From Halobaculum roseum (GTDB lineage Archaea > Halobacteriota > Halobacteria > Halobacteriales > Haloferacaceae): a stretch of 64,000 nucleotides of DNA. The stretch lies in assembly GCF_019880245.1 (NCBI RefSeq), contig NZ_CP082286.1, forward strand, positions 824,521-888,520, read 5' to 3'. Of the stretch, positions 8,592-17,783 are shown one piece after another (the stretch's first letter is position 1; each line of letters opens with the position of its first letter). Position numbers and translations under genes: made by a program. A model generated the notes under the pieces. It did no database searches. It saw nothing but the letters and a program-made list of their open reading frames with translations, and was not told the origin of the DNA.

Positions 8592-9443
8592 ATGAGTGAC
8601 GCGAGCGACCCGCAGATCACGTCCGACTGGGGCGACTGGCTCCCGCGAACGATCGAGGCCGCCGAGCCCGACGGCGTCGCCGTCTGGTACCTCGGCTGCA
8701 ACGGCTTCGTCCTGAAGGGCGCTGACGAGACGAGCCTCTGGATCGACCCGTACGTCGGCCTCGGCGACCCGCCGCGCACGGTCCGGATGATCCCGGTCCC
8801 GTTCGACCCCCACGACGTGTACGACGCCGACGCGGTGTTGGCGACCCACGAGCACACCGACCACACGCACGGGCCCTCGCAGGCGCCGATCCTCGCGAAC
8901 TCCGGGGCCGACTTCTACGCCGCCGACGACTCCCTCGCAGTCACTGACGAGGAGCGCTGGACCGACAACTGGGAGGTCGACGACGACAAACTGGTCGAGA
9001 TCGAGGAGGGCGATTCGTTCTCCGTCGGCGGCTTCGATGTCGATGTCGTCCGGGTCAGCGACGCCGACGCGACCCATCCAGTCGGCTACGTGATCCGGTA
9101 CGGCGACGTGACCGTCTTCCACGGCGGGGACACCAAGCCCCACGACGGGTTCGCCGACCTCGGCGCCGAGTACGACATCGATCTGGCGGTCGTCGCGTTC
9201 GGATCCGTTGGCCGCGTCCCGGACAAACGGACCCGCGAGCCCCAGCGCACGCGCTGGTACTGCGACGAGAACCAGGCCGTCGAGGTCGCGGAGGCGCTGC
9301 GGGCCGACCGCATGCTCCCGAGCCACTGGGACATGTGGAAGGGGCTGACGGCCGACCCGACCGCGCTCCACGAGCACGTCCGCGGCTTCGAACACCCCGA
9401 GCGCCTCGACATCGTCGAGGTCGGCGACCGGATCGATCTCTGA
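8592..9443 (+). CDS. metallo-beta-lactamase-fold hydrolase, UlaG-like
   Basis: A 283-residue metal-dependent hydrolase. The metal-binding signature THEHTDHTHG (HxHxDH type, about residue 90) is followed by HGGDTKPHDG (second metal-site region) and SHWDMWKG near the C-terminus. This order is typical of the UlaG (L-ascorbate-6-phosphate lactonase) subgroup. The substrate in archaea is unknown. The ATG at 8592 (MSDASDPQ) was chosen because upstream in-frame sequence is Arg/Pro-rich and overlaps the small minus-strand gene. A second enzyme of this superfamily lies at 59.5 kb. Confidence 0.88.
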   Translation: MSDASDPQITSDWGDWLPRTIEAAEPDGVAVWYLGCNGFVLKGADETSLWIDPYVGLGDPPRTVRMIPVPFDPHDVYDADAVLATHEHTDHTHGPSQAPILANSGADFYAADDSLAVTDEERWTDNWEVDDDKLVEIEEGDSFSVGGFDVDVVRVSDADATHPVGYVIRYGDVTVFHGGDTKPHDGFADLGAEYDIDLAVVAFGSVGRVPDKRTREPQRTRWYCDENQAVEVAEALRADRMLPSHWDMWKGLTADPTALHEHVRGFEHPERLDIVEVGDRIDL

Positions 9444-9533
9444 GGAACAGTCGCGGTACGGTCGCGCAACGGTCGCACAACGATCAGAGTCCACCGTCCG
9501 TTCCGGCGTGGACGATCCCTCCTGAACCCTCAG

Positions 9534-9543
9534 GATTTTTTAT
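9534..9543 (+). promoter_or_regulatory. TATA-like box for uspA
   Basis: The AT-rich run GATTTTTTAT lies about 27 bases before the ATG at 9566, the spacing expected for a leaderless haloarchaeal transcript. Confidence 0.6.
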
Positions 9544-9565
9544 CCCCTCGCGACAGTCCATCGGT

Positions 9566-10012
9566 ATGGATCACGCGCTCGCAGTCGTCGGGCCGACCGA
9601 GACCGCAAAGACGCTGACCCGCGAGGCGGGCGAGCTAGCCGCCGGCGTCGACGCCGACCTCACGCTGTTGCACGTCGCCGACGAGGACGAATACGACGAA
9701 CAGCGCAAGCAGCTCGCGGAGGTCACCCGCGGCGACTCCACCTACAGCGTCGGGCAGGCGGTCGAGGGCGCGCGGGCGTACGCCGCCGACATCGGTCGCG
9801 AGGTGCTGGAGGACGTGGACATCGACTACGAGGCGGTGGGAACGGTCGGCGACCGCGCCGAGACCGTCCTCTCGGAGGCGCGCAAGCGCGGCTGCGACCA
9901 CGTCTTCATCGCCGGACGAAAGCGCTCGCCGACCGGCAAGGCGCTGTTCGGCGACGACACCCAGCGCATCATCCTCGACGCGGAGAAGCCGGTCACCGTC
10001 GTGACCGAGTAG
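9566..10012 (+). CDS. universal stress protein (UspA family)
   Basis: A 148-residue single-domain UspA protein, probably a cytosolic homodimer. The N-terminal strand MDHALAVVGPTETAK and TLLHVADEDEY are typical. The C-terminal GRKRSPTGKALFGDDTQRIILDAEKPVTVV corresponds to the ATP-binding Gly-rich motif (G-2x-G-9x-G-[S/T]), although the SGS/T element is altered to FGDDTQ. Nucleotide binding is therefore uncertain. The start at 9566 follows a good TATA-like element. Haloarchaea have many UspA paralogues and the role of this one cannot be told. Confidence 0.92.
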   Translation: MDHALAVVGPTETAKTLTREAGELAAGVDADLTLLHVADEDEYDEQRKQLAEVTRGDSTYSVGQAVEGARAYAADIGREVLEDVDIDYEAVGTVGDRAETVLSEARKRGCDHVFIAGRKRSPTGKALFGDDTQRIILDAEKPVTVVTE

Positions 10013-10104
10013 TCGACGACCGTCGCGGCGACCTGCCCGGCGACCGAACCGAACCGCTATGCGTCGGCCTCGCGGCCTGTCGATGCGATAATCGGCCCGG
10101 TGAC

Positions 10105-10113
10105 TTTTTATAC
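10105..10113 (+). promoter_or_regulatory. TATA-like box for the coiled-coil gene
   Basis: TTTTTATAC centred 26 bases before the ATG at 10135, consistent with a leaderless transcript. Confidence 0.65.
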
Positions 10114-10134
10114 TGTACTCGGCTCGGTGTATCC

Positions 10135-11928
10135 ATGAGCCAGGGGCCCGATGTCACGGACGCCGTCACCGTCGAGGAGGACGGCGTCACCGTCGAGAAG
10201 CGTTTCACCGCCGACGAGTTCCCCGTCCCCGCGATCGAGTTCACCCTCCGCTCGGACCGCGAGGACGCCACGGAGTTCCGCATCGTCGACGAGATCCCCG
10301 AGGACTTCCCGATGGACCGCATCGGCTTCCATCCGGAGTACGAGTCCGAACACTGGACGGCGTATCAGGACCACCGGGTCGAGTACCGACGCCGGCTCGA
10401 CGCCGGCGAGGAGGTGACGACCGTCTACGGCATCCGGACCGACGACCCCGACGACGGCGGCCGGTTCCTGGGGGAACCGGCGGTCACGGAAGTGTCCGAG
10501 GACGACGACCCCGTCGGCGACGTCGCCGACGTGATCGGCGACGACTCCTCGCAGGCGGTGCGCGACGTGCTCGCCGGGGACGACGGCGCCGGCGACGCCG
10601 ACGACGAGGGAACGGCCGTCGACGACGCGTCCGACGGGCTCGACCTCGCCGGCGCGGAGGCGGACCTTGGCGCCGACGAGGCGGCCGATCCGCTGGCGGA
10701 GGAGTCGGACGACCCGCTCGCTGAGGGGACCGATGACCCGCTCGCGGAGGACGCGAGCGACGACGACCTCGCCCCGCCGGACGAGCGGACGGACGAGGAG
10801 TCCGCCGCCGACTTCCTCGACGACCTCTCGGACGACGAGGGGACCGGCGAGGGGAGCGACGAGGAGTCGGACGTGGACGGAGCCGTGGCCGAGGTCGCCG
10901 ACGCGGAGGCGGCGGACGCAGCCGACGACGAACCGGAGCCGGCCGACGACGAGCCCGACGCGGTGCTCGACCTGGACGGCGACGCCGACGACGACGCGGA
11001 CGCCGTGAGCGACGACCTCGGAGAACCCGAACCCGAACCAGAGGACGAGGTTGCCGGCACCGACGGGGACGCGGGCGCTGCCGCAGCCGGGGGCGTCGCC
11101 GCCGGCGGGGTCGCGGCCGCGCTCGCCGAGGAGCTTCGCGCCGGGACCGTCTCCGAGGAGGACCGGGAGGTGCTCACGGAGGAGCTCGAACTCGACCACT
11201 CCACGAGCGTCGACGCGCGCATCTCCCGGCTCCAGTCGAAAGTCGAGGACATGGCGGCGTACTCGAACGCGCTGGAGGAGTTCATCGACGAGAACGGCCT
11301 CGCCAGCGAGTGGATGGACGGCCTGCAGGCCGACCTGGACGACCTGACCGCCGAGATCGCCGAGACGCGCGAGGAGGTCGCCGACGCGGCCGACGAGCGC
11401 GCATCGCTCCGCGAGGAGGTCGAGACGGCAAGCGAGGACGCACGCGACGCGAGCGAGCGGGCCGCCGCCGTCGACGAGGAGGTCGACGACCTCCGTGGCG
11501 ACGTGGGCGACCTCCGCGGCGACGTGGACGACCTCCGGACCGACGTGGACGACCTGGGCGAGGAGATCGCCGACACCGCCGACTCGGTCGAGTCCTCGAT
11601 CGACGAGGTTCGCGCGGATCTGGACGACCTCGCGGAGGAGGTCGCCGACGAGGACGAGGCCGTCGCGGAGGTTCGCGAGGAGGTCTCCTCGATCGGTGAG
11701 GAGGTGGAGTCGGTGTCCGCGCTCGTCGACGACGAGCTCTCGGAGATGCGCACGGAGCTGGAGGAGGTTCACGACGACCTCGAGGAGTTCGAGGAGTTCC
11801 GGACGCGGCTCTCGTCGGTGTTCGGCCCGGGCGGCGCGGCCGGCGGCGCCGGCCAGGGAGGCGAGGGCGCCGACGGCAACGGAGCCGACGGCGACGACGG
11901 CGACGACGGTACCGACGACGCGGAGTAG
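10135..11928 (+). CDS. large acidic coiled-coil protein, unknown function
   Basis: A 597-residue protein in four parts. Residues 1-120 form a compact domain (VEKRFTADEFPVPAIEFTLRS, then EHWTAYQDHRVEYRRRL). Residues 120-310 are an extremely acidic low-complexity linker with repeats such as DDPLAE. Residues about 340-575 look like a long coiled coil with heptad-like repeats (DDLRGDVGDLRGDVDDLRTD). The tail is Gly/Asp-rich. There is no signal peptide or membrane span, so it is cytosolic. Such a layout suits a scaffold, filament or chromosome-associated protein, but this is inference. It has its own promoter. Confidence 0.8.
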   Translation: MSQGPDVTDAVTVEEDGVTVEKRFTADEFPVPAIEFTLRSDREDATEFRIVDEIPEDFPMDRIGFHPEYESEHWTAYQDHRVEYRRRLDAGEEVTTVYGIRTDDPDDGGRFLGEPAVTEVSEDDDPVGDVADVIGDDSSQAVRDVLAGDDGAGDADDEGTAVDDASDGLDLAGAEADLGADEAADPLAEESDDPLAEGTDDPLAEDASDDDLAPPDERTDEESAADFLDDLSDDEGTGEGSDEESDVDGAVAEVADAEAADAADDEPEPADDEPDAVLDLDGDADDDADAVSDDLGEPEPEPEDEVAGTDGDAGAAAAGGVAAGGVAAALAEELRAGTVSEEDREVLTEELELDHSTSVDARISRLQSKVEDMAAYSNALEEFIDENGLASEWMDGLQADLDDLTAEIAETREEVADAADERASLREEVETASEDARDASERAAAVDEEVDDLRGDVGDLRGDVDDLRTDVDDLGEEIADTADSVESSIDEVRADLDDLAEEVADEDEAVAEVREEVSSIGEEVESVSALVDDELSEMRTELEEVHDDLEEFEEFRTRLSSVFGPGGAAGGAGQGGEGADGNGADGDDGDDGTDDAE

Positions 11929-11977
11929 GCCCGCCGGAAACGCGCCGCTTTTGCACCGGGGCCCCCACGTTCCGCCA

Positions 11978-12877
11978 ATGAGCAGACCCGTCTCCGTCGC
12001 CGTCCCCCGAAAGGGGCGGCCGCTGGAGGCCGCCCTCGAACGGTTCGCGGCCGTCGGCGGCGACGACGCGGCGGCGCTGGCAGACGACGTGTCCTCGACG
12101 CTCCGGTACGAGAAGGCGATCACCAAGGGCCGCGACCGCGACGAACGCGGCGTGTACGAGCGCCTCGCCGCCTACAGCGATCCGGAAGGGTCCGGTCCCG
12201 AGTACACGCTGATCCGTGACGACCGCGATGGGAACCCCCGCCGCGTCGTCTTCGACTCGGCGGTGATCGCGGTCGACGGACACGAGGTCCGGCTCGTCGG
12301 TCGCGAGGAACCGTTCCGCGCGCTGCGCACCCACGAGTTCGCGCTGGGGTTCGACTCCGCCGACCTCGTGTTGGAGGAGGTCGTCGGCCTGGAGCCGGAG
12401 GGGGTCTCGGACCTCTCGGACGTGAACGCCCGGATCGACCCGCGCGACACCGACGTTCGCGTCGCGACCGGGCTCGGCGACACCGTCCATCACACGCTGA
12501 TGGCGACGCCCGAGACGCTCCCGGCCGGCGTCGACCTCGACCGCTCGTTCGTCGTCGACTACGAGGGACCGCTGTGTATCTCCCCGCGGTACGAGCGCCT
12601 CGTCGAGGCGGTCCTCGGCACCGACGCCCTCGCCGGCGTCGAGTTCGTCTACCCCGAGGCCGGCCAGGAGGAGGAGGCGGCCATCGCCGACGTCGGCCTC
12701 GGCGTCTACCTCACCGTCACCGGCGGGACCGCCCGGGACCACGGGCTCGTGCTCGGCGAGGACCTGTTCCCCAGCGAGACCGTCCTGATGGAGAACGAGG
12801 CGGAGGCGACGCGCGCGACGCGGTCGCTCGAGATCGCGCTCGCCAGCGACATCGACACCGCGCTGGCCCCCGAGTGA
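11978..12877 (+). CDS. HisG-like (ATP phosphoribosyltransferase-related) protein
   Basis: A 299-residue cytosolic protein whose N-terminus, VSVAVPRKGRPLEAALERF, resembles the start of HisG (IAVPKGRL...). Later segments are acidic and lack the clear PRPP-binding stretch of catalytic HisG. The tail (AEATRATRSLEIALASDIDTAL) is helical. It follows the coiled-coil gene by about 50 bases. No other histidine genes are near. I regard it as a divergent homologue or unrelated protein sharing the opening motif rather than the histidine-pathway enzyme. Confidence 0.6.
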   Translation: MSRPVSVAVPRKGRPLEAALERFAAVGGDDAAALADDVSSTLRYEKAITKGRDRDERGVYERLAAYSDPEGSGPEYTLIRDDRDGNPRRVVFDSAVIAVDGHEVRLVGREEPFRALRTHEFALGFDSADLVLEEVVGLEPEGVSDLSDVNARIDPRDTDVRVATGLGDTVHHTLMATPETLPAGVDLDRSFVVDYEGPLCISPRYERLVEAVLGTDALAGVEFVYPEAGQEEEAAIADVGLGVYLTVTGGTARDHGLVLGEDLFPSETVLMENEAEATRATRSLEIALASDIDTALAPE

Positions 12878-13006
12878 GGCCGAGCGAGGCGGGCGAGGCG
12901 GGCCAGCGCACGCCCGAAACGGAACACGTGCGGCGATAGCCCCGTCTGAGTCGACCTGGGAGACTCCGACGCGGCTCGGACGTGTGAGTCGGACACGATG
13001 GTCAAC

Positions 13007-13015
13007 GTTATTTAG
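13007..13015 (+). promoter_or_regulatory. TATA-like box for the histidine kinase gene
   Basis: GTTATTTAG centred about 27 bases before the ATG at 13038. It supports that start over an in-frame ATG at 12984, which would lie upstream of the box. Confidence 0.6.
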
Positions 13016-13037
13016 GACGGCTAATATCTACGGTTCG

Positions 13038-14579
13038 ATGACAGCTTGTTCCCCGCACGTTCTGTACGTCGACCCGGACGCGGGATGCCGCGACCGGATC
13101 GCGGACGAACTGCGCCGGGAACTGCCTGACGTGACGGTGACGACCGTCCGCTCCGCGGACGAAGCGGTCGACGCGGTGGCCGACGCTCGCGAGATCGACT
13201 GCGTCGCCAGCGCGTTCGACCTTCCGGACGGGGACGCCCTCGATCTGCTCGCGCAGGTGCGCGACGGGAACGGCGGGCTTCCGTTCGTCCTGTTCGCCGA
13301 TGGGGGGGACGAGCGGGTCGCGAGCGACGCGATCACGGCGGGCGTTTCCGAGTACGTCCGGTCCGATCGGCGCGACCCGTACCGGACGCTGGCCCGTCGC
13401 GTCCGCGAGGTCGTCGAGGGACGCACGCCGGACGACTCCGCGGGGACGCGGTCGAGCGACGGGCGACACCGGCTCCTCGTCGAAGGGACGGACCAGCCGA
13501 TGGCGGTGCTCGAGGACGGCCGGTACCGGCTGGTCAACGACGCCTGCGTCGATCTCGTGGGCGTTCCCCGCGAACGGATCCTCGGGTCGAGCGACGACGA
13601 CCTGTTCCCGGCCGAGACGGCGCGAACGCTGCGCGAACACAGCGACGACGCGCTCGCCGCCGGCGAGCGGCGCGAACACCGTATCGATGCGGAGGTGAAC
13701 GGCGAGGCGACGGTGCTCGACATCGTCCACTTCCCGGACCCCGACGCCGACGGCCGCCGGGTCGTCGGCCGAGTCGCGCGGGACGTGACCGACCGGGTCG
13801 ATCGCGAACGATTGCTCCGCACGGAACGCGACCGACTCGAGGCCCTCTCGAGCGCGGTCGCCCACGACGCGCGAAACGCCATCCAGGTCATTCGGGGCCG
13901 GGCCCTCCTCGCCGAGGAATCGCTCCCCGACGACGCCGAGGAGTCCCGGGAACACCTGTCGGCGCTGGACGTCGGCGTCGACCGCCTCGGTGATCTCGTC
14001 GACTCGCTGGAGTCGCTGCGAGGGTTGAACGACCCGGTCACCGACCCGATGCCGGTGTCGATCGCCGAGGCGGCGCGGGACGCGTGGGCGACGGTCGCCG
14101 CGCCGGACGCGACGCTACGGGTCCGGGCCGATCCGCTGATGCTCGGCGACCCCGCGCGGGTGCGAACGATGCTGGAGAACCTCTTCAGAAACAGCGTCGA
14201 ACACGGCTCGTCGGCGACACGTGCCCCGGCCGAACCCGCCGCAGAGCGCGTCGACGGCGGAGACCCGTGTGGAGGCGGCGCCGACTCGACCCCGACGCCC
14301 CGCGACGATCGCGATGGCTCGTCGGTGACCGTGACGGTCGACGCGCTCGACGACGCCCGCGGGTTCGCGGTGAGCGACGACGGGAGCGGGATCCCCGAGG
14401 ACGAACGGGACCGCGTCCTGGAGTTCGGCTACTCGCCGACCGGCGGAACGGGGCTCGGACTCGGGATCGTCTCGGGGATCGCGGACGCCCACGGCTGGCA
14501 GATCGATGTCGCCGACTCCGACTCCGGGGGCGCACGCTTCGAGCTCCGCCAGGAGACGCTCGATTCGTTCGTCTCCTGA
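13038..14579 (+). CDS. sensor histidine kinase: pseudo-receiver, PAS, HisKA-like, HATPase
   Basis: A 513-residue soluble kinase. Residues 1-130 form a receiver-like domain. The position of the phospho-acceptor Asp reads Ala (CVASAFDLPDG against the usual SDYDMPG), and the C-terminal Lys is also replaced (EYVRSDRRDP). Residues 140-265 form a PAS domain (PMAVLEDGRYRLVNDACVDLVG). The H-box is AVAHDARNAIQVIRG. The ATPase part has an N-box FRNSVEHGS and the G-boxes SDDGSGIPEDERD and GTGLGLGIVSGIADAHGW. An acidic, Pro-rich insert of about 40 residues interrupts the ATPase domain. No cognate response regulator is adjacent. Confidence 0.92.
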   Translation: MTACSPHVLYVDPDAGCRDRIADELRRELPDVTVTTVRSADEAVDAVADAREIDCVASAFDLPDGDALDLLAQVRDGNGGLPFVLFADGGDERVASDAITAGVSEYVRSDRRDPYRTLARRVREVVEGRTPDDSAGTRSSDGRHRLLVEGTDQPMAVLEDGRYRLVNDACVDLVGVPRERILGSSDDDLFPAETARTLREHSDDALAAGERREHRIDAEVNGEATVLDIVHFPDPDADGRRVVGRVARDVTDRVDRERLLRTERDRLEALSSAVAHDARNAIQVIRGRALLAEESLPDDAEESREHLSALDVGVDRLGDLVDSLESLRGLNDPVTDPMPVSIAEAARDAWATVAAPDATLRVRADPLMLGDPARVRTMLENLFRNSVEHGSSATRAPAEPAAERVDGGDPCGGGADSTPTPRDDRDGSSVTVTVDALDDARGFAVSDDGSGIPEDERDRVLEFGYSPTGGTGLGLGIVSGIADAHGWQIDVADSDSGGARFELRQETLDSFVS

Positions 14580-14749
14580 CCCGATCGGCCGACTCGACGA
14601 GCACCGACGTGAGGCGACCGTCGTCGGAGGAATTCTATATCGCGAAATAGGATTTATCCGTCGTTCACGAGGCGGATCCGTCCCGTGGGGACCGGCACCG
14701 CGTTCGTCCGATCGTCAGACTAAGGCCGGAACCGGGGGTAGCTCGCGTC

Positions 14750-15559
14750 ATGTTCGACTCGCTGTTCGCGGACGGCCGACGGCCGGTGATCGGAATGGTC
14801 CACCTCCCGGCGCTCCCCGGGGCGCCGAAGTACGACGGCGACCGGGATGCGATCATCGAGACCGCAGAACGCGACGCGCGCCGGCTCGCGGCCGGCGGCG
14901 TCGACGCGATCATGGTCGAGAACTTCGGCGACGCGCCGTTCTACCCGGACGACGTGCCCAAGCACGTCGTCGCGAGCATGACGCGGGCGACGCGGGCGGT
15001 CGTCGAGGCCACGGACGTGCCCGTCGGGGTGAACGTCCTCCGCAACGACGCCGAGGCGGCGCTGTCGGTCGCCGCGGCCGCCGGCGGCGACTTCGTTCGG
15101 GTGAACGTTCACACCGGCGCGCGCGTAACGGATCAGGGCGTCATCGACGGGACGGCTCACGAGACGATGCGGCTGCGCGAGCGCCTCGACGCGGACGTGG
15201 CGGTGCTGGCCGATCACGACGTGAAACACTCCGCGCCGATCGCCGCGGCGGGGTTCACGGCCGAGTCCGTCGCCGACGGCGTCGAGCGCGGGCTCGCGGA
15301 CGCCGTCGTCGTCAGCGGCACCGGCACCGGCCACGAGACCGACCGTTCGGATCTGCAACACGCCGTCGAGCGCCGGGACGCGAACGACCTCGACACGCCG
15401 ATCCTCGTCGGCAGCGGCGTCGACGCCGACACCGTCGCGGAGACGCTCGAGCTCGCCGACGGCGTCATCGTCGGCACCGCGCTCAAGGAGGACGGCGACG
15501 TGGGTAACCCCGTCTCGGAGGCCCGCGTGCGGGAACTCGTCGAGGCCGCGCGATCGTAG
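14750..15559 (+). CDS. BtpA/SgcQ-family TIM-barrel protein
   Basis: A 269-residue protein beginning PVIGMVHLPALPGAPKYDG, the hallmark of the BtpA family. IMVENFGDAPFYPDDVPKHV and the phosphate-loop-like ends ILVGSGVDADTV and DGVIVGTALKEDG follow, indicating a TIM barrel. In cyanobacteria BtpA affects photosystem I stability; related SgcQ proteins lie in sugar clusters. The archaeal role is unknown. It converges on a PfkB-family kinase gene 30 bases away, which might hint at nucleoside or sugar metabolism. Confidence 0.9.
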   Translation: MFDSLFADGRRPVIGMVHLPALPGAPKYDGDRDAIIETAERDARRLAAGGVDAIMVENFGDAPFYPDDVPKHVVASMTRATRAVVEATDVPVGVNVLRNDAEAALSVAAAAGGDFVRVNVHTGARVTDQGVIDGTAHETMRLRERLDADVAVLADHDVKHSAPIAAAGFTAESVADGVERGLADAVVVSGTGTGHETDRSDLQHAVERRDANDLDTPILVGSGVDADTVAETLELADGVIVGTALKEDGDVGNPVSEARVRELVEAARS

Positions 15560-15589
15560 AAAACCACCCGAGGGAGTTACCGATCGGAG

Positions 15590-16651
15590 CTATCGATCGC
15601 CGCGATCACCGCGATCACCGCGACCGCCTCGCTCGGCGAGGTACGACTCGACCTCCGCGCGAGTCGCCAGCCCGCCGCGTGCCCCGTCCCCGGTAACGTT
15701 CAGCGCGGCGGCCGCCGCCGCGAATCGCCCCGCCTCGCGAACGTCGTCGCCGCCGAGCACCCACCGATCGATCAGCGCCGCCACGTACGCGTCGCCGGCG
15801 CCCGTCTCGTCGACGACCGGCACCTCGAACGCCGGGAGCTCGTGGAGCCCCTCCCCGTCGCCGAGGACGGCACCGTCCGGTCCGGCGGTGACGGCGACGC
15901 GTCCGGCGCCCCGAGAACGGAGTTCCTCGGCGGCCTCACGACCCGTGCATCCGAGGTACGAGGCGGCGGCCACCTCGCCGACGACGAACAGGTCGGCCGC
16001 CTCGACCCACCGGTCGATCGTCGCCTCGCGCGCGCCGCGCCCGGCCAACTCCGCGAGCGGTCCCGAGAGGTCGAAGACGAACGGCGGCGCCCCGGGTTGC
16101 CGGGCGATCTCGATCGCCTCGCGGTGGACCTCGTCGGGGTTGTAGGCCGTGAGGAAGGCGGCGTCGGCGCCCGCGAGCGCGGCGCGATCCGCCTCCGAGA
16201 ACCGGAGGCGCTTCGCCGAGTCGCCGGCGGTCACGATGCTCCGTTTCCCGTCGCTGTCACGGAGTATTACGCAGTGCGTGCTCGTTCCCGACTTCCGTCG
16301 GACGTGAGCGTCGTTGATCGGACTCGCGTCGAGGTCGGCGGCGACCCGGGCGCCGACGTCGTCATCGCCGAGCCGGGCGATCAGCCCGGTCGAGCGACCC
16401 AGGCGGGCGCTCGCGAGCGCGACGTTGGCGCCGACGCCGCCGAACGCCTCGGCGACCGTGTCGGCGTAGGCGCCGCCGTCGGGTTCGGGGATGTTGGTGA
16501 CGCGGTAGGTGCGGTCGACGGTCGCGGCGCCGACGGTGACGACCTCGGGTGCTGGCGAGTCGCCGACCAGCGTTCCATCGGGCTCGGCGTCCGCGGCCGC
16601 TGCGCCGCCGTCATCGCCTGTGTCGTCGCCCGCGGCGTCGCGACCGGTCAT
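15590..16651 (-). CDS. PfkB-family carbohydrate/nucleoside kinase
   Basis: A 353-residue ribokinase-fold kinase. It shows the N-terminal GGVGANVALASARLG (signature 1 region) and near the C-terminus VDETGAGDAYVAALI, where the GAGD motif contains the catalytic base and anion hole. Phosphorylation of a sugar or nucleoside using ATP is expected; the substrate is not evident. The first 30 residues are a disordered Asp/Ala-rich leader. The last dozen contain three RGD triplets encoded by a 9-base repeat. It begins 1 base after the stop of the upstream phosphoesterase gene, so the two form an operon. Confidence 0.9.
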   Translation of the reverse strand: MTGRDAAGDDTGDDGGAAAADAEPDGTLVGDSPAPEVVTVGAATVDRTYRVTNIPEPDGGAYADTVAEAFGGVGANVALASARLGRSTGLIARLGDDDVGARVAADLDASPINDAHVRRKSGTSTHCVILRDSDGKRSIVTAGDSAKRLRFSEADRAALAGADAAFLTAYNPDEVHREAIEIARQPGAPPFVFDLSGPLAELAGRGAREATIDRWVEAADLFVVGEVAAASYLGCTGREAAEELRSRGAGRVAVTAGPDGAVLGDGEGLHELPAFEVPVVDETGAGDAYVAALIDRWVLGGDDVREAGRFAAAAAALNVTGDGARGGLATRAEVESYLAERGGRGDRGDRGDR

Positions 16652-16652
16652 C

Positions 16653-17618
16653 TCACTCCTCGACCAGCGGGAACTGTGCGAGCCGCGCGGCCGCCATGCC
16701 GGTCAGCCCGCGCGCGGTGACGGAGTCGGACGACCGCTCGCGGTGGCCGACGACCATCCCGTCGAAGTCGGCGACGGGGACGAACCGCACCTCGGTGCCC
16801 TCGGGGCCGATGTCGAGGAGGCAGTACCCCTGCGGGAACGAGCACGTCGTCGGCATCATCAGCTCGCGGACCGACCCCTGCGTCGCCGCCGACGGCATGT
16901 GAAGGTGGCCGGTGAGCAGCAGCGGCACGTCGTGGCGTTCGAGCGTCCCGACGAACGGCTCGGGGTTATCCATCTCCGGCGGTACGAACATGTCGGGCTC
17001 GGCCAGGTTCCTGTGCTCGTGAACCTGCTCGGACATCGCCGGGAGGTTGTGGTGTGCGAGCACGAGCGGCGTCTCCGCCTCCGTGAGCAGCCCGTTCAGC
17101 TCGTCGAGCTGTTCCTCGGGAACGGTTCCGGCGTGCGAGTCGTAGAGCCATTCCTCGGTTCCCGCGGTGTTGACGCCGATCACGTCGATCCCACCGACGG
17201 CGGTGTGAAACGGAAACCCTTGCCCGTCGGGAGTGTACCGCTCGGCGAACTCGGCCATCGGGAGGTTCTCGTGGTCGTACCCCTCCTTGGGCACGTCGTG
17301 GTTGCCCGGGACAGAGTAGAATGGCGCCTCGAGGTCCGCGGCGATCTCGTCGAACCGGTCGAAGTTCCACGGCTCGCCGTCCTTCGTGATGTCGCCGACG
17401 CACAGCGTCGCGTCCACGTCGCGCTCGGCGATGTCGGCGACGGCGTTCGCGACGTGCGCCTCGGTGCGATCGAACAGCTTCGAGGTACCCGCCTCCTCGG
17501 TCGAGAGGTGTGGGTCGGCGATGACGGCGACGCGTGTCCGATCGTCGGCCTTCGGCCGGTCGAGCGCGGCCATCAACGAGCCCGCCGGGGACCCGGACCT
17601 GTCGAGCGGTATGACCAT
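16653..17618 (-). CDS. metallophosphoesterase (calcineurin-like)
   Basis: A dinuclear-metal phosphoesterase of 321 residues. All five family motifs are visible: VAVIADPHLS (DxH), CVGDITKDGEPWNF (GDxxxxG-like), VPGNHDVPKEGY (GNHD), LVLAHHNLP (H) and LLTGHLHMPS (GHxH). Substrates in this superfamily range from cyclic nucleotides to phosphoproteins; nothing here decides. The ATG at 17618 precedes MVIPLDRSGSPAG; an internal ATG at 17573 (MAALDRPKADD) is also possible. It is followed immediately by the PfkB kinase gene. Confidence 0.92.
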   Translation of the reverse strand: MVIPLDRSGSPAGSLMAALDRPKADDRTRVAVIADPHLSTEEAGTSKLFDRTEAHVANAVADIAERDVDATLCVGDITKDGEPWNFDRFDEIAADLEAPFYSVPGNHDVPKEGYDHENLPMAEFAERYTPDGQGFPFHTAVGGIDVIGVNTAGTEEWLYDSHAGTVPEEQLDELNGLLTEAETPLVLAHHNLPAMSEQVHEHRNLAEPDMFVPPEMDNPEPFVGTLERHDVPLLLTGHLHMPSAATQGSVRELMMPTTCSFPQGYCLLDIGPEGTEVRFVPVADFDGMVVGHRERSSDSVTARGLTGMAAARLAQFPLVEE

Positions 17619-17783
17619 ACGGTGGCCTCGGCCAGCCGTCTCAAAACGGTCCCGGTCCCGGTCGATCGTGCACGGTCGGCCGACCGTTGACGGGCGATCG
17701 ATCGCGTCCGACCGCCGGACGGTGATATATCATGGACGATACGTGGAAATGCAGATGTGTGAACTAGAGAGCGATCCGGAGGC

